This document shows, piece by piece, positions 25,766 through 35,358 of a DNA stretch of 64,000 nt; the first letter of the stretch is position 1, and every line of letters begins with the position of its first letter. The notes beneath the pieces are model-generated. The model did no database searches. It saw nothing but the letters and a program-made list of their open reading frames with translations, and was not told the DNA's origin. Both the position numbers and the translations under genes were made by a program. Source of the DNA: Desulfobacterales bacterium. GTDB lineage: Bacteria > Desulfobacterota > Desulfobacteria > Desulfobacterales > JAQWFD01. The DNA is taken from the NCBI GenBank assembly GCA_028704555.1, contig JAQWFD010000020.1, positions 1 through 64,000 of the forward strand, in the 5' to 3' direction.

Positions 25766-28700
25766 ATGACCCGGGTCTGCCATTTCATAAGCCATAGGGC
25801 GCTGTCAAAGGTACTTGCGGCCGTGTGGTGCGCTTTGATCCTGCAGGGCGCGTCTCACAGCGTAGCGGCTGCCGAAATCGCGGAATCCGGCTTCATGAAT
25901 TCTATTGCCATCCTGTCAGCCATGGGGGATCGGAGTACCGGCACGCCGGGATGCGGCAAAGCTGCTGACTATATCCGGAACACCTTTTCGGGTCTCGGGT
26001 ATGATCAGACCGGGACCCAGTTGTTTTCCACTCCGGTAGTCCGTCATTACGGCAGCACTTTATCGGTTCCGGGCAGCGGGGAAAAAATACAGATCGCCGC
26101 ATTCCGGTACAATGTGATTACCCCGGAAACCATACCCCCGCCGGGGATGGAAGGGCCGCTGTTTTATGTGGGGTCCGGATCACTGGCCGAATTTAACGGC
26201 AAGGCGGTTTCAGGCGCCGTGATACTGATGGAGATGGATTCGGGGAAAAACTGGCTGCATGCGGCCAGCCTCGGCGCCAGGGCATTGATTTATATTGACA
26301 GGGGAAATGTATTTCGGGAGCAGTTTGAAGAAAAAGTCGAACTTTCGCCAGTTGAATTCCCCTGTTTCTGGAGTAGCCTCGAGCAGATACAACAGGTGTT
26401 CGGTGACGTTCAAACGGCTCCCGACGGCCGGGTTTCACCGCTGATCCGGTTGACCAGTAACATGCGATGGGAGGATGTGGAGGCGGAAAATGTGTATTGC
26501 CTCATTCCCGGTACGGATCCGAAGCTGGACAGCGAGATGATGATCGTGGAGGCTTTTTATGACAGTACCGCCATGGTTTCGGGCCGTTCGCCGGGCGCGG
26601 ATGAAGCCTGCAGCATTGCCACGCTGCTGGATCTGGCCCGCACCCTGAAGCGTAATCCTCCGGGTCGTGCCGTGTTGTTGGTGGCGACCGCTGGTCATGC
26701 ACAGACCCTGGCCGGGATGCGTGAAATGATATGGAGTATTTCAACCCCCACCAGGAATATGCGGGAGCTCCAGAAACAGCTCAGTGCGATGGTTGAAAAA
26801 AGTCGGGCGGTGATGATCTCGCTTCAGCGGGTTTCGATAGAGAACCTGTCCGAAGCCAGGTCAGATGCCCTGTTTGCAGGGGCGGTATCCGAGCGAATAA
26901 AAACAGAGGTCGATGAGATATCAAGGGAGCTCATGCGGCTTCGACTTCAGAATTCAGATGCCTCGAACCAGCAAACTATACAGCAGCTGGCTCGCCGGAG
27001 GCTTCTGCTCAGACGGATGGGGTGGCGCTCGGCATTTTCAGATCTTTCCAATGAAGAACAAAATGAAATGCGCCGGCTGATTCCTCTGGTTGCGGCAGAT
27101 CATCAGGAGATCATCACCGATGCCACAGGCCAGCTGAATCATCTGAAAAGCGCCCGGCAGTTCAGGGCACGGGTCGTAGAACGTGAGCCGGTCGCCGTGA
27201 TATCGCTTCACCTTTCCAGCCATGGGGCGGGGGCAGGTGCGTTTAACCGGGGCTGGCTTTATTCATTAAAATCCGACATCAACCGGGTCGAGGCCTACAG
27301 CGCTATCAATGACATGCTGCTTCAGGCGGCCGCAAAGGTTCAGCAGACGACCATGCCGGGGAATCTGTTTCAGGATACGCTTCGTCCAAACCGTCTCCGG
27401 CCGTGGCAGAGTTTTTTCCCGGATAAGCCCTTTATGGGCGGAGAAGTCAGCGCGCTGGCCGGGTATGTGGGTTTGACGCTGGCCACCGTAAATGATGCCA
27501 GACAGCGATGGGGAACGCCTGATGACCGGATGGATCAGGTCGATGACCGCAATGGCATCCGGCAAAGCGCGCTGATATGCGCTTTGTTGAAACAGCTGGC
27601 CGAGTCGCCCGTGCGGGTGGGGGATAAGCTTCTCAGACAGGGATTTGCCTCTGTGACCGGGCGGGCCAATTTTATCCGGCACGGTGAGCTGTTTGCCGAT
27701 CAGCCGGCGCCGGGTACCATCCTGATGTGTTACCAGGGCCGGGGCAGATATTATGCCCGGGTGGATGCGATGGGCAGATTTTATCTGCATGGTGTTGCTG
27801 ATAAAAAACATGTGCTGGACAAGGTCATCATCGAGGGATACCGGTTTGATCCGGTAACCGGTGCGGTCGTGTGGGCGATCGATAAGAAACAAACCGGTAA
27901 AGACGCTTATCGCATCAAAATGAGCCGTCGGTTCATGGAAACCAATCTGGTGATGTTTGCCTGCAGACAGACCACTCTGTTCAATCTGCTCGAGCCCCGC
28001 AGTTTCAGATATCTGACAAAGATTCAGCTCATTGACGGGCGACGCGACGCCCCTCCCGCGCGGTACTGGTACAGCCGGATCGATACCCGCGCCTCGGTTG
28101 TTTCATCGATTTATCTGGAAAGCGGCAGCCGGCTCAAAATGACACTGTCTGATACGATGCTGACCAAAAAGATGATTCTGACCCATGCTTCGGAACGTCA
28201 ACCGGAGGGCACCGGTTATCGGGTCGATGAGTGGCCCTGCATTCACCGGACCGAGTTTATGGTGGCGCAGGACATGTGGGTGCTGCTGGGTCCGCGGATT
28301 GAAAACCTTGAACGCCATGGGGTCGCCGATGAGCAAATCCGTCAGATCCAGCAGGAGGGCCAGGCCGCGTTAGCCAGCGCCCGCGGGTATTTAGCTGCTA
28401 TGGAATATGACCGGTTTTTTGATTCGGCCCGCCGGTCATGGGCCCTGGCCAGCCGGGTCTATGATCATGTGGATGCCACCCAGAAAGATGTGTTGCTGGG
28501 GGTGCTGTTTTACATTGCTTTGTTTGTGCCATTTGCATTCAGTATGGAGCGGCTGATGTTTTCATATGCCGATATTCATAAACGCATTATCGCGTTTTTT
28601 GCGATTCTGCTTGTTCTGATCGCGGTGATATATCACGTCCATCCGGCATTTGAGCTGGCCTACAGTCCGATGGTGGTTATTCTGGCGTTTTTTATCATGG

Positions 28701-30637
28701 GACTGTCGCTGGTCGTGACGCTGATTATTTTTTTCCGGTTTGAACAGGAGATGATGCTGCTTCAGCGCCGGGCAAAGCATATGAGAGCCGAAGAGATCAG
28801 TCGCTGGAAAGCGTTTGCCGCGGCATTCTTTCTCGGGGTGAGCAATCTGAGTCGACGACGCCTCAGGACGGTGCTGACCTGCATGACCCTGATTATTCTG
28901 ACCTTTACCATCATGAGCTTTACGTCGGTCAAGTCTGTCCGGCGTCACTCACGAATTTTATTCCAGAATCAATCACCGTATCATGGGCTGCTGTTGAAAC
29001 GAGTCGGTTGGAATGACCTGCCGGTTGAGTCTCTGGATATTCTGGCGGATAGTTTTGAAGGCAGGGCTGTGGCATTGCCAAGGGTCTGGATGGAAAATGA
29101 GGACCGAACCCAGCCGGTGAGAGTGCCGGTCCGGTTTCAGGACCGGGTGTTTGAGGGCAGGGGACTGGTGGGCCTGTCGTACCGGGAAATGCTTCTGGCC
29201 GGCAGAGACCGGATGCTGACCGGAGGCCGCTGGTTCAATGAACACGACCGGAACGCGATTCTCCTGCCCGAGCGGATGGCCCGATATCTTGGAATCGATC
29301 CGGCAGGGCCCGGAGGCGTCCGGGTGTATCTCTGGGGGAAAGCGTTTGAGGTGGTGGGCACCTTTTCAGACAATGCGTATGATCAGTGGCTGGATCTTGA
29401 CGGGGAACCGCTCACCCCGGTTACCTTCCCGGGCGAACTGTCCATGGAAATGACCGAGGTGGAGCAGGAAGCCATGGAATCCGGCGAGGATGTCAGTGCG
29501 TTTCAAAGCCGTTACCAGCACCTGCCCGCGGATCAAACCATTATCATTCCCTGTCAGACATTGTTGACCATGGGGGGAAATTTTAAATCTCTGGCGGTTT
29601 ATCCGGATAAGGGCGCGTCTATTTCGCAAATGGCCCGGCAGCTGATAGACCGGTTCGGACTGACGCTGTTTGCAGGGCAGCCGGATGGCACCTTTGTCTA
29701 TAATGTCAGCGATACATTGAGTTACAGCGGCATGCCCAATATTGTCATCCCGCTTCTGATTTCCATCCTGATCGTTCTCAATACCATGGTCGGCAGCGTG
29801 TATGAACGCAAGCGGGAGATCGCCGTGTACACATCGGTCGGACTGGCGCCGTCGCATGTATCGTTTCTGTTTGTTGCAGAAGCCATGGCGTTTGCAGTCA
29901 TCAGCGTAGTCTTCGGCTATATCCTCGCCCAGACGACCGCCGTGATGTTTTCCGGAACGTCTTTGTGGAAAGGGATTACCGTCAATTACTCTTCACTCAC
30001 GGGTGTGGCGGCTATGATGCTGGTTTTTCTGGTGGTACTGGTATCGGTTCTGTACCCGTCCAGGGTGGCGTCCCGGATTGCGATTCCGGATGTCAACCGG
30101 GGATGGGCACTGCCTGAACCCGTTGGTAATGTGCTTGAGGTCACCCTGCCCTTTTTGATGAAATACGGTGAAAACCGAAGTATCGGCGCTTATGTGTTCG
30201 TGTATTTTAACGAACATCAGAATGTTTCACATGGAATGTTTTCGACCGGAGATCTGGCCTATGACTTTGCCTGTCCGGTTTCTTCGCCGGTTTTTTCGAA
30301 GGACGCGCGGGAACAGTTTTCGGTTTCGGAGGCCATTGCCTGCGATCAAGCGTGTTTTTTATTTCATGCCAACGTCTGGCTGGCTCCGTTTGATTTCGGG
30401 ATCATGCAACGGGTTGAGCTGTCGTTTTGTCCGTCTGCGGAAGATTCCGGATTTCTGGAAATAAAGGTTAAAATGATAAGACTTTCGGGGGAGGTCAACG
30501 CCTGGAAACGGATCAACAGAACGTTTCTTCATCAACTGCGCAAACAGCTTCTGGTCTGGCGATCTCTGGACAGGGAGGTGCAGCAGCATTATGAGTCACT
30601 GCTTGACAGAGCGGAGGAGCAGAAAATCCGCGACTGA
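25766..30637 (+). CDS. Giant FtsX permease fused to a degenerate M28 peptidase-like domain
   Basis: A 1623-residue protein. A signal-like N-terminus (to about residue 36) is followed by an exported region of about 860 residues. Its first part (about 45-330) resembles M28 aminopeptidases with a PA-like insert, but the zinc-site pattern is broken. HxD reads Phe264-Tyr-Asp266, the ADD motif reads ADE (278-280), and the Glu-Glu pair is replaced around AGHAQT (309-314). A helical stretch follows (about 325-470). Membrane segments lie at about 905-925, 940-958, 968-990 and 1035-1055, with three more near 1330-1450 in FtsX order (SVYERKREIAVYTSVGLAP). A C-terminal cytoplasmic domain of about 170 residues ends it. 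It is probably the main permease for the upstream ATPase. Substrate unknown. Confidence 0.75.
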   Translation: MTRVCHFISHRALSKVLAAVWCALILQGASHSVAAAEIAESGFMNSIAILSAMGDRSTGTPGCGKAADYIRNTFSGLGYDQTGTQLFSTPVVRHYGSTLSVPGSGEKIQIAAFRYNVITPETIPPPGMEGPLFYVGSGSLAEFNGKAVSGAVILMEMDSGKNWLHAASLGARALIYIDRGNVFREQFEEKVELSPVEFPCFWSSLEQIQQVFGDVQTAPDGRVSPLIRLTSNMRWEDVEAENVYCLIPGTDPKLDSEMMIVEAFYDSTAMVSGRSPGADEACSIATLLDLARTLKRNPPGRAVLLVATAGHAQTLAGMREMIWSISTPTRNMRELQKQLSAMVEKSRAVMISLQRVSIENLSEARSDALFAGAVSERIKTEVDEISRELMRLRLQNSDASNQQTIQQLARRRLLLRRMGWRSAFSDLSNEEQNEMRRLIPLVAADHQEIITDATGQLNHLKSARQFRARVVEREPVAVISLHLSSHGAGAGAFNRGWLYSLKSDINRVEAYSAINDMLLQAAAKVQQTTMPGNLFQDTLRPNRLRPWQSFFPDKPFMGGEVSALAGYVGLTLATVNDARQRWGTPDDRMDQVDDRNGIRQSALICALLKQLAESPVRVGDKLLRQGFASVTGRANFIRHGELFADQPAPGTILMCYQGRGRYYARVDAMGRFYLHGVADKKHVLDKVIIEGYRFDPVTGAVVWAIDKKQTGKDAYRIKMSRRFMETNLVMFACRQTTLFNLLEPRSFRYLTKIQLIDGRRDAPPARYWYSRIDTRASVVSSIYLESGSRLKMTLSDTMLTKKMILTHASERQPEGTGYRVDEWPCIHRTEFMVAQDMWVLLGPRIENLERHGVADEQIRQIQQEGQAALASARGYLAAMEYDRFFDSARRSWALASRVYDHVDATQKDVLLGVLFYIALFVPFAFSMERLMFSYADIHKRIIAFFAILLVLIAVIYHVHPAFELAYSPMVVILAFFIMGLSLVVTLIIFFRFEQEMMLLQRRAKHMRAEEISRWKAFAAAFFLGVSNLSRRRLRTVLTCMTLIILTFTIMSFTSVKSVRRHSRILFQNQSPYHGLLLKRVGWNDLPVESLDILADSFEGRAVALPRVWMENEDRTQPVRVPVRFQDRVFEGRGLVGLSYREMLLAGRDRMLTGGRWFNEHDRNAILLPERMARYLGIDPAGPGGVRVYLWGKAFEVVGTFSDNAYDQWLDLDGEPLTPVTFPGELSMEMTEVEQEAMESGEDVSAFQSRYQHLPADQTIIIPCQTLLTMGGNFKSLAVYPDKGASISQMARQLIDRFGLTLFAGQPDGTFVYNVSDTLSYSGMPNIVIPLLISILIVLNTMVGSVYERKREIAVYTSVGLAPSHVSFLFVAEAMAFAVISVVFGYILAQTTAVMFSGTSLWKGITVNYSSLTGVAAMMLVFLVVLVSVLYPSRVASRIAIPDVNRGWALPEPVGNVLEVTLPFLMKYGENRSIGAYVFVYFNEHQNVSHGMFSTGDLAYDFACPVSSPVFSKDAREQFSVSEAIACDQACFLFHANVWLAPFDFGIMQRVELSFCPSAEDSGFLEIKVKMIRLSGEVNAWKRINRTFLHQLRKQLLVWRSLDREVQQHYESLLDRAEEQKIRD

Positions 30638-30719
30638 AATTTATTTTTTTGCTGCGGATACTCGCGGATAAGGTCAGAAAAGGAACCAAACGACTGTTTG
30701 GGCTTCTTAACACTTCATG

Positions 30720-30822
30720 GCCCCGGCATCTTTTCCCCCGATCGTGCCATGTCGTCCGCCGGCAACGGCCGGGACTTCGAAGCTACACGTAAGAGAATAT
30801 GGCCGCGGTTATGATCCAGTCC
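30720..30822. repeat. ATGGCCG/GTTATGATC family, copy 1
   Basis: Aligns over about 100 bases with 36024-36125, sharing the blocks CCCCGGCA, CTTTTCCCCC/CCCG, GATCGTGC, ATGTCGT, CGCCGG, CGGGAC and TATGGCCG followed by GTTATGATC. A fragment with the last blocks is at 19111-19150. No coding frame is conserved. It lies after the giant permease gene. Confidence 0.6.
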
Positions 30823-30878
30823 GACTGTTTAACAAAAGTGCGGATGGTTAAAAAGACAAGAATTTTCCCCTTATAGTT

Positions 30879-30971
30879 ACCGCCCGCTTCGCTCGAGATG
30901 CAGAGCCTCGAAACAGCGGTTTTTTGTCTCTGCGAGCGCTGTGCCTCAAGAGAGCGAAGCGAACGGGCGGT
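30879..30971. repeat. Inverted-repeat element ending in ACCGCCCGCTTCGC, copy 2
   Basis: Left end ACCGCCCGCTTCGCTC and right end GAGCGAAGCG followed by AACGGGCGGT are inverted copies about 93 bases apart, matching the element at 7536-7625. An inner TCTGCGAG / CTCGAGATGCAGAG region pairs partly. The rest of the gap 30638-31155 shows no gene. Confidence 0.65.
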
Positions 30972-31155
30972 AGAAAATTAAAGAGTTTTTTGTAACGGCA
31001 ATTCCATGGAAATTGGGGTGCGGGCAAGGTCCGCTTTAGTTTCTCATCCCTTAACGCCGATGGACACATAAGAACTACAACGGGGATGCTTTGCACTCAA
31101 TGTTGCTTAAGATAGGATCAGGTCTGAAAAATCTTTCGGTGAAAGCAGCTTTATT

Positions 31156-33192
31156 ATGACAGACGATTTTTCCCCGAAAAAATCCCTCAACCCTGCTGAA
31201 ACGGGCGGGGAGCTTTATGCACATGACAGGATACGGGTCCGGGCCCTGGTGACAGGTCTGGTTCTTGCCGTTGTTATCTGTTTGCTGACGCCGTTCAACA
31301 ATGCGTACCGGCAGGCAACACCCCTCGGGGGAGGGCATTTTCCGCTGGCGCCGTTTTTTATCCTGATGGTGCTGATGCCGGTCATGGCCGGTGTCGGCAG
31401 ATGGTTTAAACGGCTGCCGCTGACAGGCAGGGAGCTTCTCGTCATATGGATCCTGATGGTGCTGGTTTCAGGCATCGCGTATACCGGCCTGGTTCGGACA
31501 TTATTTGTCAACATGACCGCGCCTTATCACTTTGCCACGGTGGAAAACCAGTGGGAAGACAAGTTGCAGCCATTGCTTCCGAAAAGCTGGTGCCCCCGGG
31601 AGCCGGATACGATTGCCGGTTTGTATAACGGCCTTCCCGGGGGGCGGCAGATGTCGTGGTGGCAGACGTTCACAAACATTCCCTGGTCATCCTGGATAGG
31701 GCCGCTTGCCGTCTGGAGCAGCTTTATTATCCTGTGTTACATGGTGATGATCTGCCTGGTGAATATCTTAAGCCGTCAGTGGATTCACAATGAACGTATG
31801 AATTTTCCCCTGCTTCAGGTTCCCCGCCTGATGGAAGATGCGCTGGAGCAACGGGATGGCTGGCGATTGTTTTTTAATTATTTTCTGCTGGCCGGGTTTC
31901 TGGTTCCGGTGTGCCTGCATACGGTAAATGGCCTTCATGCGTACTATCCAAGCGTTCCCCAGATTCCGACCTTGATATTGGCAGGTCCCTATTTTTCCAA
32001 ATATGGTCTGTTTTCAGGATTTTATAAGCTGAAACTCTATATCTACCCGGCGTTTATCGGATTTGCTTTTCTGACCTCTCGCCAGATTTCATTCAGCTTC
32101 TGGCTGTTTTTCGTATTGGGCGGGCTGTTGATCGGGGCTCTCGGCGTTCTGGGTTATAATATTCCGGCCGCGGCATTGGGGGTGACCTTCGGCCCCACGC
32201 TTTCCCGGCCGGAAGAAACGCAGATGATAGGGGCGTATGCCATATTTTTTGTGTTTATTGTATGGCTTGCGCGGTATCACCTGATGGATGTCCTGCGCCA
32301 GGCGTTCGGATTGGAACCGTCCACGCAGGTAAAAACCGAGTGGTTTTCCCTGCGGCTGTCGTTCTGGGGGTTTGTGGCAGGCGCTGTCGGTATTGTCCTC
32401 TGGTTCCGGTATTTCGGCATGCCGGTGAAGGTCGCCTGTCTGCTCCTGGGTGCTTTTTTGATGGTGATGGTTGTGGCAAGCCGCGTCATCTGCCAGGGCG
32501 GCATCGCTTATTTTACGCTGACGGCGGCACCGATCGATATGGTCATGACCGTTGCCGGCGCACAGTTTTTTACGCCGGTGGCGATGGTGGTTGCCGCGGT
32601 TACCCAGAAGGTGCTGTTTGTCGATCTGAGAGAATCGTTGATGCCGTCACTGGTTCATGCCCGTAAGATTACCCAGGATGTCGGCAACCGGCGGTTGGTA
32701 TTTGGTGCTATTCTGGTTGTTCTGCTGGCAGGGATTCTCTGCTCGTTTGTCGCTATGCTGTGTCTGTGTTACCGGTTCGGCATTCGGGAGCTTCAGCTGG
32801 ACTGGGCCATACAGACCACCGTGGCCGTGTATGACAATGTGCAGACCCTGATACAGACGCCGGTAGACCCCGGCAGATGGGTGACGCTTTTCGCGGCGGC
32901 CGGGGCGGGGGTCATGCTGGCGCTGGTGGTCTGTTATCACCGGTTTTACTGGTGGCCGATTCATCCGGTCGGCTATTTGATGGCCTACAGTTCAGCCATG
33001 CAAATTTTATGGTTCAGTTTTTTTGTGGGCTGGATGTGTAATGCCCTGTGCATGCGTTACGGCGGAATCGCCTTGTTCAGGCAGCTCCGGTACTTTTTTG
33101 TGGGGCTGATCATGGGCGATGTGCTGATGGCGGGCGTGTGGGCTATCGTGGGGTTGTTTGGGAATGTCAGCTATCAAGTTTTACCGGTATAA
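31156..33192 (+). CDS. Large polytopic membrane protein, DUF6785/OPT-like
   Basis: A 678-residue inner-membrane protein with roughly 13 hydrophobic segments. Conserved-looking loops include NERMNFPLLQVPRLM after the fifth or sixth segment and SRVICQGGIAYFTLTAAP in the C-terminal half. These resemble uncharacterised membrane families (DUF6784/6785) related to oligopeptide-type transporters; I am not certain of the family. The next gene encodes a second protein of similar size and topology, so the two may form a heteromeric transporter. The ribosome binding site is weak (GGTGAAAG). Confidence 0.6.
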   Translation: MTDDFSPKKSLNPAETGGELYAHDRIRVRALVTGLVLAVVICLLTPFNNAYRQATPLGGGHFPLAPFFILMVLMPVMAGVGRWFKRLPLTGRELLVIWILMVLVSGIAYTGLVRTLFVNMTAPYHFATVENQWEDKLQPLLPKSWCPREPDTIAGLYNGLPGGRQMSWWQTFTNIPWSSWIGPLAVWSSFIILCYMVMICLVNILSRQWIHNERMNFPLLQVPRLMEDALEQRDGWRLFFNYFLLAGFLVPVCLHTVNGLHAYYPSVPQIPTLILAGPYFSKYGLFSGFYKLKLYIYPAFIGFAFLTSRQISFSFWLFFVLGGLLIGALGVLGYNIPAAALGVTFGPTLSRPEETQMIGAYAIFFVFIVWLARYHLMDVLRQAFGLEPSTQVKTEWFSLRLSFWGFVAGAVGIVLWFRYFGMPVKVACLLLGAFLMVMVVASRVICQGGIAYFTLTAAPIDMVMTVAGAQFFTPVAMVVAAVTQKVLFVDLRESLMPSLVHARKITQDVGNRRLVFGAILVVLLAGILCSFVAMLCLCYRFGIRELQLDWAIQTTVAVYDNVQTLIQTPVDPGRWVTLFAAAGAGVMLALVVCYHRFYWWPIHPVGYLMAYSSAMQILWFSFFVGWMCNALCMRYGGIALFRQLRYFFVGLIMGDVLMAGVWAIVGLFGNVSYQVLPV

Positions 33193-33193
33193 A

Positions 33194-33257
33194 GAGGAGC
33201 GCTTTGCTTGAGGATCGGTCCTTCGGACCTTGAGGGGCCCTCTTTCGGGTTTGAGGG
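33194..33257. repeat. TTGAGG-spaced hairpin array
   Basis: Nearly identical to 7463-7500: GAGGAGCGCTTTGCTTGAGG, then ATCGGTCCTTCGGACCTTGA and a GGGGCCCTCTTTCGGG unit. It is inserted between the two polytopic membrane protein genes, two bases after the first stop codon, as at mutL where the array also hugs the stop. Confidence 0.7.
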
Positions 33258-33290
33258 ACAATCAACAGATATAAGCCGACAGACAAAATT

Positions 33291-35252
33291 ATGTATAATG
33301 ACAGGGAGCTTGACGAATACAGGGATCTGCTGAAAACTCCGGATCATTTTGAGGAGGGGTTTGACTGGAAAACCGTTGTCGGATCGGTTTTTATCGGGTT
33401 TTTGATGATGCCCGGCAGCATGTATCTTCAGCTGGTCATCGGTACGGGAATCGGTCCTGCCGCACGCTGGGTCACCATTATCCTGTTTGCCGAAATTGCC
33501 AAGCGTTCGTATACCGAACTCAAACAGCAGGAAATATTTCTTCTGTATTACATGGCCGGTGCCGCCTTGTCCTCTCCTTTTCAGGGGCTTCTGTGGAACC
33601 AGTATCTTGTTCAGTCGGATGCAGCCAGAATGCTGGGTCTGGTCGAATTCATTCCTTCCTGGGTGGCGCCCGGTCCGGAATCGGAAGCGTTGATCCAGCG
33701 GACTTTTTTTCATCGTGACTGGCTGATTCCGATTTTGTTGCTGGTCGGCTCGCAGGTGATTCAGCGGGTCGATCATTTTGGTCTGGGCTATGCGTTGTAT
33801 CGAATCACATCCGATGTGGAAAAGCTGCCTTTTCCCATGGCTCCGGTAGGCGCTCTGGGAACCATGGCACTGGCAGAATCCACCGAAGAGAAGGAAAAAA
33901 GCTGGAAATGGAAAGTGTTTTCCATCGGAGGAATGATCGGGCTCGTGTTCGGGGGGATCTATGTGCTGGTGCCTACGGTATCCGGTTTGATCTTTACCGA
34001 GCCGGTTCGTCTGATTCCGATCCCGTGGGTGGAGCTGACCCGGTATACCGAGGCAGTGCTTCCGGCAGTGGCCACCGGCATTCAGCTGGACATGGGGCTG
34101 ATATTTATCGGTATGGTGCTGCCTTTCTGGGCAGTGATCGGTGGGCTTGTGGGGCTGATCATCACCATTATCGCCAATCCGATTCTGTACGAACACGGCA
34201 TTCTCAAACGCTGGCATCCGGGGATGGAAACCGTGGATACCGTGTTCGCCAATAGTTTTGATTTCTACATGAGTTTTGGAATCGGGCTGGGGCTGGCCAT
34301 TGCCGCTGTAGGGATATGGTATGTGCTCAGATCCTTCCGGGAAAGCGACAGCCGGAAACGGGGCGCATTTTCGGATCTGTTTCATCCCCCGCCCGGGCGG
34401 GGGGATTTTAATTTCTGGATCGCCATAGGTATCTACGTCGCATCGACCCTCGCCTATGTGGGGCTGTGTGTATGGTTGGTGCCGGGATTCCCCTGGGTTT
34501 TTTTTCTGGGTTACGGCTTCGTATATACGCCGATTCTTTCCTATGTTACGGCACGCATGGAGGGAATAGCCGGGCAGTTTGTCAGCCTGCCGCTGGTGCG
34601 TGAAGCCAGCTTTATTGCCGGAGCGAGATTTTTCGGCTATCAGGGAATCGAGATATGGTACGCCCCGATTCCAATCCATAATTATGGTGAAGCCACGGTA
34701 CATTTCCGGGAGATCGAGCTGACCGGAACCAGTATCCGGGGGATCATAAAAGCCGAAATCGTCGTGTTCCCGGTAGTCATAGTGGCAAGCCTCCTCTTTT
34801 CCCAGTTCATCTGGCGGCTGGCCCCGATTCCGTCAGCCAGTTATCCCTATGCCCAGGAGCTGTGGCATCTTCAGGCGCTGAATACACTTCTGATGCAGAC
34901 CTCAACCCTGGAGGGAAATTCCCTGTTTTTCCAGGCGTTAAACGGGGGGTATGTGATGATTGGTCTGTGTTTTGGCACGATTACCTATTTTATTCTGAAT
35001 TTTTTCAGACTTCCGGTGCTGTTGATTTACGGTGTGGTCAGGGGCCTCGGGCAGAGCACACCTCACGGTATGATTCTGGAAGTCATCGGCGCATTGGCCG
35101 GCAGGTATTTTTTTCTGAAACGGTACGGGAAAATGTGGCGTCAGTACGCGCCGGTTTTGCTGGCCGGGTTTTCCTGCGGAATGGGGTTGACCGGGATGTT
35201 TGCTATGAGCTTTGCGCTGATCATTAAGTCTTTAAGCCGTATGGCATATTGA
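33291..35252 (+). CDS. Large polytopic membrane protein, OPT-like
   Basis: A 653-residue inner-membrane protein with about 13-14 hydrophobic segments. The N-terminal stretch of about 45 residues is charged and cytoplasmic, followed by a first segment with GFLMMPGSMYLQLVIGTG. The loop SDVEKLPFPMAPVGALGTMA and the later segment LPFWAVIGGLVGLIITII recall the OPT oligopeptide-transporter superfamily. It follows the 678-residue relative across a 100-base gap containing a hairpin array. Substrate unknown; peptide or metal-chelate uptake would be the default guess for this fold. Confidence 0.6.
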   Translation: MYNDRELDEYRDLLKTPDHFEEGFDWKTVVGSVFIGFLMMPGSMYLQLVIGTGIGPAARWVTIILFAEIAKRSYTELKQQEIFLLYYMAGAALSSPFQGLLWNQYLVQSDAARMLGLVEFIPSWVAPGPESEALIQRTFFHRDWLIPILLLVGSQVIQRVDHFGLGYALYRITSDVEKLPFPMAPVGALGTMALAESTEEKEKSWKWKVFSIGGMIGLVFGGIYVLVPTVSGLIFTEPVRLIPIPWVELTRYTEAVLPAVATGIQLDMGLIFIGMVLPFWAVIGGLVGLIITIIANPILYEHGILKRWHPGMETVDTVFANSFDFYMSFGIGLGLAIAAVGIWYVLRSFRESDSRKRGAFSDLFHPPPGRGDFNFWIAIGIYVASTLAYVGLCVWLVPGFPWVFFLGYGFVYTPILSYVTARMEGIAGQFVSLPLVREASFIAGARFFGYQGIEIWYAPIPIHNYGEATVHFREIELTGTSIRGIIKAEIVVFPVVIVASLLFSQFIWRLAPIPSASYPYAQELWHLQALNTLLMQTSTLEGNSLFFQALNGGYVMIGLCFGTITYFILNFFRLPVLLIYGVVRGLGQSTPHGMILEVIGALAGRYFFLKRYGKMWRQYAPVLLAGFSCGMGLTGMFAMSFALIIKSLSRMAY

Positions 35253-35358
35253 GGACGGGGAGTAGGGAGTAAGGAGTAGGGTGTAAGGTGTAGGGTACGG
35301 GGGAGAAGGCGGGTATGGGGCGAAGGGGTATAAGGCGATTATAAGGATGGGTGGCGAT

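Noticed and set aside
33174..34703. Long open frame on the minus strand opposite the second membrane protein gene
   Set aside because: It is the antisense shadow of a hydrophobic coding region; its composition (His, Gln, Arg rich) is typical of that and not of a real protein.
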